Below are positions 58,454-64,000 of a stretch of DNA of 64,000 nt, in pieces; the first letter of the stretch is position 1, and every line of letters begins with the position of its first letter. The notes below the pieces were generated by a model. The model made no database searches and was not told the DNA's origin. It saw only the letters and a program-made list of their open reading frames with translations. Location of the stretch: assembly GCA_029931535.1 (NCBI GenBank), contig JAQPZY010001621.1, positions 4,564,001 to 4,628,000 on the forward strand, written 5' to 3'. The stretch comes from Margaritifera margaritifera. Taxonomy: Eukaryota; Mollusca; Bivalvia; Unionida; Margaritiferidae. Both the position numbers and the translations under genes were made by a program.

Positions 58454-59640
58454 ATGGGCAAAACACCTAACAAGAAAAAGAAAAGCCCGAATGCAACTGT
58501 AAAGAACGCCAATAAAGGTAGGAGGTGAATCTAAACAACTGAGTAGCACAGGCGCTCTGTCTAAAGCAATTAGTGATGAGAAACGAATGCACATTGATAC
58601 TGTAATTTCAGCCCTGAATTAAATTATTTCACCAAGGAATCAAACCCTATGGCTTAGATATACATTCCAAATTCTGTGGGACAACCCCTTTCCCAATTAC
58701 AAGTTCATGTAAGAAGCGCTAATCCACCCGACACCTCATACCCACCATTTCTGCAGTACCGATAGCACCGAAAGTAAATGTACAGCCTAATGTTCATTGG
58801 ATTAATTAAATCAAATTGAACACAAGCAAGATGACCATTTTAGTTCTTTAGATTGTAAATTAAGCAAATTAGACAGTATTAACTGGCTACAACTGTTATT
58901 AAACTGGAAACTGAAATGTCCCAATTTAGGATGCGTATGGACATTTCTTTAAAAAGTTGTCATTTCATCAGTGCTGGGTATTACAAGATAAAGAAGGATT
59001 ATGACTACACGAAATAAGTCATTACACGGATTATGACTACACGAAATAAATCATTACACGGATTATGACTACACGAAATAAGTCATTACACGGATTAATG
59101 ACTTTGTGACATTCAGCAAAACTGTTTAGTCGGACATCCATCTTTTGTGAGAAAGTGTGTTGTAGACGCAAGTAAGTTCCATGCGAAACAATTTGGTGTT
59201 TCGATGCATTCCCAAAGAGCCACAGATCTCTAAAGACGGTATAATTCTTCATAAGCGATAGGAAGATTTTCTTAGGAAATTTTTGAAAAAGGAAATGAAT
59301 GTTGTCACTCTCCAGGAGATGGAAAAAGCGCATCGTATGGGTGTGAGGCACGGTCGAAAACCTTGTCATTTAGTCGCCAAATGTTTGAAATACAAGGACA
59401 AAAAAAGAGATTAGAAAGAAAGCATCAAATACAGTGAAGGATGAAACATATAGAGCGAATTAGAAATTCCCCAGAGAGATCGAAGATCCCAGAAAGCTCT
59501 TGTTTTCCATGCAGGTTAGTGGTCGATAAACTCTACATCAACGGTATACCAGTATACGCAAGATCTCTACCCAGTTGCATGATAATAGAGATTTTGTATT
59601 TTTCTTCATTATTGGTACTGATCTAGGTCAAAGCTTTCGA
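58454..59640 (+). pseudogene. L1-type LINE ORF1p-like relic
   Basis: The plus strand has a start MGKTPNKKKKSPNATVKNAN at 58454. Further on come a coiled-coil-like KLSKLDSI segment (about 58861), MRNNLVF.CIPKEPQ (59180-59225) and LRKFLKKEMNVVTLQEMEKA followed by HRMGVRHGRKPCHLVAKCLK (59267-59390). RLVVDKLYINGIPVY ends it at 59515-59560. The succession 'RNNLVF..IP', 'HR.G', 'P..V..KCLKYKD' and 'VVDKLYING' is that of the RNA-binding ORF1 protein of L1-like LINEs (transposase_22 family). Several frameshifts and stops are present and no ORF2 follows, so it is an orphan fragment. A 32-bp minisatellite (58997-59092) lies inside it. Confidence 0.65.
58997..59096. repeat. 32-bp minisatellite, ~3.1 copies
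   Basis: gattatgactacacgaaata plus agtcattacacg at 58997, 59029 and 59061, nearly identical; a fourth start is at 59093. Confidence 0.96.
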
Positions 59641-59766
59641 CCCCCCATGAATTTGTCCTCACATGAACCCACGCGCGAACCAAGATTGTAATCCGCGAAC
59701 GTTACCAACAAGCGCCCATGCAAGAGGATAGTTATGTGGGGGTTAAGACTTCAACCTAGATCAGTA
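59616..59766. mobile_element. TA-flanked inverted-repeat MITE, Tc1/mariner-like
   Basis: Inside TA dinucleotides (59616-59617 and 59765-59766) the left end ctgatctaggtcaaagcttt (then cgacccccca) mirrors the right end (tgtgggggttaagacttcaa then cctagatcag). The arms are about 30 bp with a few mismatches. TA target duplication and small size fit a Tc1/mariner-type MITE. It is noncoding and about 150 bp. Confidence 0.7.
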
Positions 59767-60039
59767 ACCAACAAAACAACTATTATCATACTACTATTAT
59801 CAATCACTCGATTGCGAAATCATACGAGTGATGATTATGGCTCCAAATCCTGAAACCATAAGTGTACTGGCAAACTGGCAAACATTTACTCGATTTTTGC
59901 TGCCTGCAAATCAGCGTCGTTAATGCTCCGGTTTTATATCTGTGCTCGGAGTCACCGATGGTTTTCCATTTACGCCAACACAGTCTCGAACTCCACCATG
60001 CTAATTATTTTATCCTCGATAGCCACCGAGTACAGTTTA

Positions 60040-61050
60040 CTAATTGTACTGAGACTGCTTTGTGCTGCCGCGAGAAGTTCTGAATAGACATGTATCCGCC
60101 AATGCAGCTGTAACGAGATTATTTTTACCAGCGCCGCCAGCGACACCGGTTACTATGGATACACCACCGACAAGAAATCCGATTGGTGTACCTATGATAG
60201 TCGCCGTAGTTGCAATTCCAGCAACACCCAGACAAACGGTGGTTTCCGCGGCGATTCCACAAATAGCGTCTACAACGTTACACATGCGTTGTATTTCATG
60301 AGCAACACGGTTCTTTTGGCAATTTCATCATGTAGTTGTTTTTCCGCTTCGATTATTTTTTCGCGTCGGTAAGTTTGAGGATCTAAAAAAGTTTTTCTAT
60401 TAATAATGTGATCGCGTTGTATAATTGCTCAACAGACAGACCCTGTCCAGACTCATCATGCCCAGGTGCAACACGCACACGCACTTCTAACCAATTAGCC
60501 TTTTTTACTGGTACAACTGCCATACAATCATAGAAAATATCTTCCTGCGGAATATTTACATCTCCAACAATTGTGCGTTCTGGGACACCGTGCTGATTAC
60601 GCCCTTGTTTTTTGTCTGAAACGATTGTGCTCGTCTTCGCCGAGGAACTGTTACACGGACAAGTCGAGTTGTTTCTCTTCTTAGCTGAGTCAATGTTGGC
60701 GCAACATAATTAACTGGGAATGCAACCGGGGTGGATTTGTCGGTGAAAATTACTTCATCGTTATTGAAACAATCCGTGAGTGTTTTTATGCTTGGCTTTG
60801 CAGTCAACGACTGAGCGTTTTCGCGTGGCTTCGAGTTGGTATTGGTACATCATCAGGGTGGTCCGAACTATCGATTTCTATTTGGCCCTTAAAATGGTTA
60901 CACTTCAGAGTGTACGAGGGTTTTTTACTCTCATAGTTTTGAAGCAAATATTCATCAATAAGCGGCACAAAATTGCCATAAATCCCGTGTCAGCCGCTCC
61001 ACCGCCTCATTTGTAAATTCCGGAACCTCATCACCTCGGTCAGAATCCAT
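60040..61050 (-). pseudogene. virus-like element membrane-associated protein, broken
   Basis: Minus-strand reading starts MDSDRGDEVPEFTNEAVERL at 61050 and breaks after about 30 codons. A second open part (60556-60807) contains TAKPSIKTLTDCFNNDEVIF. A third (60040-60285) contains the hydrophobic glycine/alanine/valine-rich TTATIIGTPIGFLVGGVSIV followed by TGVAGGAG, a likely membrane or lipid-associated helix pair. The order and spacing match one protein disrupted by several frameshifts. I associate this acidic-N-terminus, hydrophobic-centre type with uncharacterised proteins of Polinton-like elements in invertebrates, but cannot verify this here. It is the last gene of the block; the C-terminal end is unclear. 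Confidence 0.5.
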
Positions 61051-61077
61051 CAGTTATATATAATGATAAATCTAATC

Positions 61078-61843
61078 CTAAAAGCAAACACCAAAGACGG
61101 TTAAGTATCCGCCCGGATAGATGTTGATTACTTCAAACAGAAATTCATCTCCGGCGATTAATGATGTTGATACTGTAAATGTGAAAGGTTCTGCACGAAC
61201 ACTAATGCCGGTTTTGTTCATATGTGATATGTATGGTAGCAAATAACGATACCGCTGATAATTTATTAACATCGCTATTTGACTCTACCCGCCATTATTT
61301 CCGTTAAGATAAACAAGTATGATCCGGACTCGCGCATTTTTAAGATGTGACATTTAGGTCTATCAAAGCCATTGTCAAGAGAGCTGAAAACAAGTCGGCC
61401 ATCTGCTAAGGTTAACACGTCAGGTTGTTCCTGTGTTTTGCTAATTAATATTCCGCTAAATGTGCTACATGAAGTTACTACGCGTGGTGGCGAGGGCACC
61501 TCTGCGATCTTTACATCCACGTATTGTTTCATTTCTGCATTAACAGTATCGACGTATGTTTTGATAAACGCAACCGATATACCAGAGTCTTTCATTCCCC
61601 GTTGATTTCGGCAAAATTTTTCGCGACGGCGCCTTGCAGCTTCACAACAACATTTTGAATGTCCACGTTTGACGTGTGCTATTTTCAAGTTCGATCTTAA
61701 AAAATCACAAGCTCGCCCGGGTCGACGCCAACAACAAACCGGCGGGTAAACTCAGTCAATTCCGCTTTGGTGACAAACCTGGTCAGATCCACATCAGGGC
61801 CGCGTCGTCGGGCGGTTGAGCGTCTGTAAATATCAATATTCAT
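61078..61843 (-). pseudogene. virus-like element jelly-roll/C1q-like structural protein, broken
   Basis: Three consecutive minus-strand frames form one probable gene. They are 61697-61843 (MNIDIYRRSTARRRGPDVDL...), 61275-61688 (FIKTYVDTVNAEMKQYVDVK, CSTFSGILISK, FDRPKCHILKMRESGSYLFI) and 61078-61272 (RAEPFTFTVSTSLIAGDEFL, NIYPGGYLTVFGV). The final strand pattern 'l..GDE...V....GGYLTVFGV' resembles C1q/TNF-type or other trimeric jelly-roll folds. The short coiled-coil-like part before it would suit a trimer. A stop after a T6 run (61697-61699) and a frameshift near 61273 break it. It lies 14 bp from the preceding gene in the same orientation. A role as a minor capsid or spike-like protein is inferred. 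Confidence 0.5.
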
Positions 61844-61854
61844 TTTGTATTCTA

Positions 61855-62474
61855 TTAAGCGTGCTTTCTAAGTGACAAGGTAAAGTCAATAAGCGTTTGC
61901 GGGGTTGGTGAACTCTCGAGTGCACGCAATGCTTTAACAACAAGATGTCCGCATATTGGGCCGTCCAGCTGAGTTTGAAACAGCAGCATTGAATAAAACA
62001 GCAGTAGACGACTTTGTTGTCTGTGTAAATAATTAACAACTTCAAGTGGCTCCCACGCCTGGATAATCGAAGACCTTTTCCTTTTTTTATTCGTCCCAGT
62101 GAGGCTCCGTCTCCTAACACCTTTTTGAGACTCATCCCGGATGCAGTTTCGACACCCCCTAACGCAGCCGCTTTTGCAACCGCAGGAGCCGTAGCCGCTA
62201 ATGATGCTGGAATGGCTGTGAGGAATGGAACTATTCCACCGGTTTTTTGCATTTGTGTCACCTCTGACTTGGATAATTTCAATGTCACTGAGGTGTTCTT
62301 TCGTTTGGCTGCATTAATCTGATTAAGTTGCCTTTAGGTCAACTACACGGGGATAATTTCAGTTAACTTTCTCGGAGAAAGCCTCATTGTGAGCCCACAT
62401 TCGTTTCGTATTGCGCTCTTTATTTTTGCAAGCTGCTTTGGGCTAAGGCCAACCTTAATTTCGAGATAGGACAT
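61855..62474 (-). pseudogene. virus-like element LSxxQ-repeat protein, broken
   Basis: It starts MSYLEIKVGLSPKQLAKIKS at 62474. Two in-frame stops (62343-62345 and a few codons later) separate it from the long open part at 61833-62288. Three short repeats of type L-S/T-x-x-Q-L-x-x-I...A are visible (LSPKQLAKIKSA, LTxRQLNQINAA, LSKSEVTQMQKT), followed by GGIVPFLTAIPASLAATAP, an Ala-rich hydrophobic stretch, then KKGKGLRL. After about 62076 another frame gives a more protein-like tail (AWEPLEVV...LDGPICGHLVVKALRALE) that ends at 61855, just before the next gene. The open frame through 61833 is therefore probably not the native end. Likely a small virion-associated protein; function unknown. Confidence 0.55.
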
Positions 62475-62479
62475 TATTA

Positions 62480-63834
62480 TTTACAAATGTAACAGGTTGA
62501 ATTACAAGTTCGCTACAGACGCATCAATAACCCTCATTCGGCCATTCAAGCCCTGCAACAACAGTCTTTGTCGGAGGATTACAGCAATACATCTATTATC
62601 TGGTCACACGTGCTTTAAAGTAATTGTCCACCACGGACTGCTTAAACAGGTCCAGATGCCCGAGGTTAAAGTAATAAATCGGGTACAAGGTACAAAAGTC
62701 GTGCTGGGAAATCTGCAAGCCTGTGTCAACATTTTGGTCTCGATCCAGTTATTTCAACAGTAGATGATACACACGAGCGACTTGGTAGTTGCCAAAGTTG
62801 AGCAAAATATTTTCGGTAGGTTTTTGGTGGCCGTTTCACCTTAGCGAGACCTCAGTCACTGCCAGTGGTGAAAATATCAGTGGACTTTCCAGTTGGTTGT
62901 TTAGATTGTCTACCATTTGAAATGCTATAAACACGTGCATTGGTGCACTGACAACTTGTTGAGTACTTATTTGCCATGAGAATTCTCCTCGGATGTCAGT
63001 TTGCTTAGAGTCTGTGGTCATCACGAGAAATGAAATTATAGATGTTCTGTCAGAAATCATAAATGATGCTAAACGTGCGTCTGTGGCCACTGATGGACTC
63101 GTTGATGGCATCCAAAGTGTAAATTTGGATAACACAACTTTACCCGCATTGGGAGTGACGGTATTATCACGCCAAATTGCATCATAGGCGTTGCCCTTTT
63201 TGTTTAACATAACTGTGTGTTTGGCCCCGAAAATAACCTTATGAAAATCTCTACAAAACCCAAATAGGTGTGGGAGTGGAATCGTGCCGGAAAACTCCCC
63301 GAGCGCGTTAAGCTGGGCTCGACGCTGTGCAAATCCACCGTTGAAATTAGGATTGACGTTAATGAGTATGTTTTCTTCATCTGCGGCAGCATTGCCTGCT
63401 TGATTTTGAGGTTGTCTCCTTACATACTGTACATGATCAGGATGATCGTTTGTGTATTTGATAAACATCATAGACGGACCAGCAGACCTTGCGTAATCGT
63501 CACTGTAACGGGCGAGTCCTATAATTGTTGTAACGACGTCGACGTTGTCAAGAACTGCTTCGATTTCCTTTCCGTCGATGAAATAACGTGCGCTGTTGAA
63601 CAACGCCATGATGCCGTTGTTGATAAACCCGACTTTATCGTTGGCGCCGTATGGATTATTATTGTGTTGTACAAGCTTTCCTTGGACTTCCAAGAATGCC
63701 TCACACGGAAGAAAATACCGAGATGTGTCATGAACCTGAAATTCTATTGACCCATGCGCGTCTGGATCCCTAGCCTCGTACGAGTATAATTGGTAAGTTT
63801 GCTTGCTTCGATCTCGCAAAAAAGGCGCATCCAT
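62480..63834 (-). pseudogene. capsid-like protein of a Polinton-like or related integrating virus element, broken
   Basis: A 332-codon open frame begins MDAPFLRDRSKQTYQLYSYE at 63834. It includes SIEFQVHDTSRYFLPCEAFL, VGFINNGIMALFNSARYFID, IPLPHLFGFCRDFHKVIFGA, KVVLSKFTLWMPSTSP and TDIRGEFSWQISTQQVVSAP. The pattern 'NNG.M.LF....Y...G.EIE', '.FGFC.D..KVI.G.KHT' and 'W.MP' belongs to a family of uncharacterised, virion-type proteins of integrated DNA elements in invertebrates. I read it as a jelly-roll major-capsid-like protein. A TGA stop (62836-62838) ends the frame, but similarity continues in the same frame (NYQVARVYHLLLK, TLYPIYYFNLGHLDLFKQSV) with more stops to about 62480. The original protein was therefore near 450 residues and is now dead. 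Confidence 0.6.
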
Positions 63835-63879
63835 GCCAAATGCGGGATCGGATACATCTTTGAATTGAGCCAGTGTTTA

Positions 63880-63996
63880 CGTCTAATACCTTTTGCGAGC
63901 AACCGTAATCCGCTTCCCATTGCCAGATTTGCAATCAGTTAATCAGACAGACGTTGAGCTGCTTCATTGATGATTTTACTGACCGATGCTGGCATA
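63880..63996 (-). pseudogene. partial upstream gene of the virion-like block, runs to window edge
   Basis: The minus strand reads MPASVSKIINEAAQRLSD from 63993, then an in-frame stop, then LIANLAMGSGLRLLAKGIRR. It is basic and helix-rich with the same orientation as the capsid-like gene 50 bp downstream. Too short to identify. Confidence 0.3.
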
Positions 63997-64000
63997 GTCG

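Noticed and set aside
60062..60301. A plus-strand Ala/Pro/Thr-rich frame.
   Set aside because: It is the antisense of the hydrophobic segment of the minus-strand virus-like gene, which has the more protein-like composition and colinear neighbours.
45985..63996. A single 18-kb Polinton spanning the polymerase relic and the virion-like block.
   Set aside because: Orientation agrees, but the interval holds a mariner, an L1 ORF1 relic and long noncoding DNA, decay differs greatly between the two ends, and no terminal inverted repeats or target duplication were found. It stays a possibility, not a call.

Overview
The window looks like gene-poor, AT-rich nuclear DNA of an invertebrate animal, most likely a marine lophotrochozoan such as a bivalve or other mollusc. 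This is inferred from the repeat content: an L1/Tx1-like LINE with a C-terminal RVT zinc knuckle, a Ty3/gypsy element of the Gmr1 type, a tRNA-derived CORE-SINE, hAT-type MITEs, Polinton-like relics and very many minisatellites. I found no intact host protein-coding gene, rRNA or functional tRNA gene. Nearly all coding sequence here belongs to mobile or virus-like elements, most of it decayed.

Layout. 1-7.5 kb: noncoding sequence with a fold-back repeat (1.86-2.46 kb), short tandem duplications and a hAT MITE with target duplication (4.79-5.00 kb). 7.5-18.4 kb: one continuous 10.9-kb minisatellite of a ~31-bp AT-rich unit (roughly 350 copies) with nested higher-order repeats. 18.4-24.9 kb: small minisatellites, a ~145-bp tandem family and a (CA)n(TA)n tract. 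24.9-28.1 kb: a decayed L1-like LINE whose open frame contains two internal minisatellite expansions. 28.1-38.3 kb: LINE fragments, a CORE-SINE, a chromodomain fragment, a second hAT MITE family, and 46-47-bp and 52-bp minisatellites. 38.35-45.02 kb: a complete-ended Ty3/gypsy element on the minus strand with two 779-bp LTRs differing at about 5 positions, gag-protease, then integrase, then RT-RNase H (a copia-like order), inserted into a (CA)n(TA)n microsatellite. 45.1-48.0 kb: relics of a Polinton-type protein-primed DNA polymerase B on the minus strand. 50.1-51.5 kb: a mariner transposase pseudogene with a hAT MITE inserted in its N-terminal coding part. 58.45-59.64 kb: an L1 ORF1p-like relic. 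60.0-64.0 kb: a compact minus-strand block of virion-like genes (capsid-like protein, a small repeat protein with LSxxQ motifs, a putative jelly-roll/C1q-like protein, and a membrane-associated protein), all carrying stops or frameshifts and running off the window edge.

How the parts relate. The Ty3/gypsy element is the youngest recognisable insertion (near-identical LTRs), yet its pol frame is broken by a deletion at the RT/RNase H joint. The polymerase relic and the virion-like block share orientation and are the kind of genes found together in Polinton/Maverick-like integrating elements, but they lie about 12 kb apart and cannot be proven to be one element. Minisatellites recur every few kilobases, including inside retroelement coding regions, so local tandem amplification appears to be a general property of this locus.
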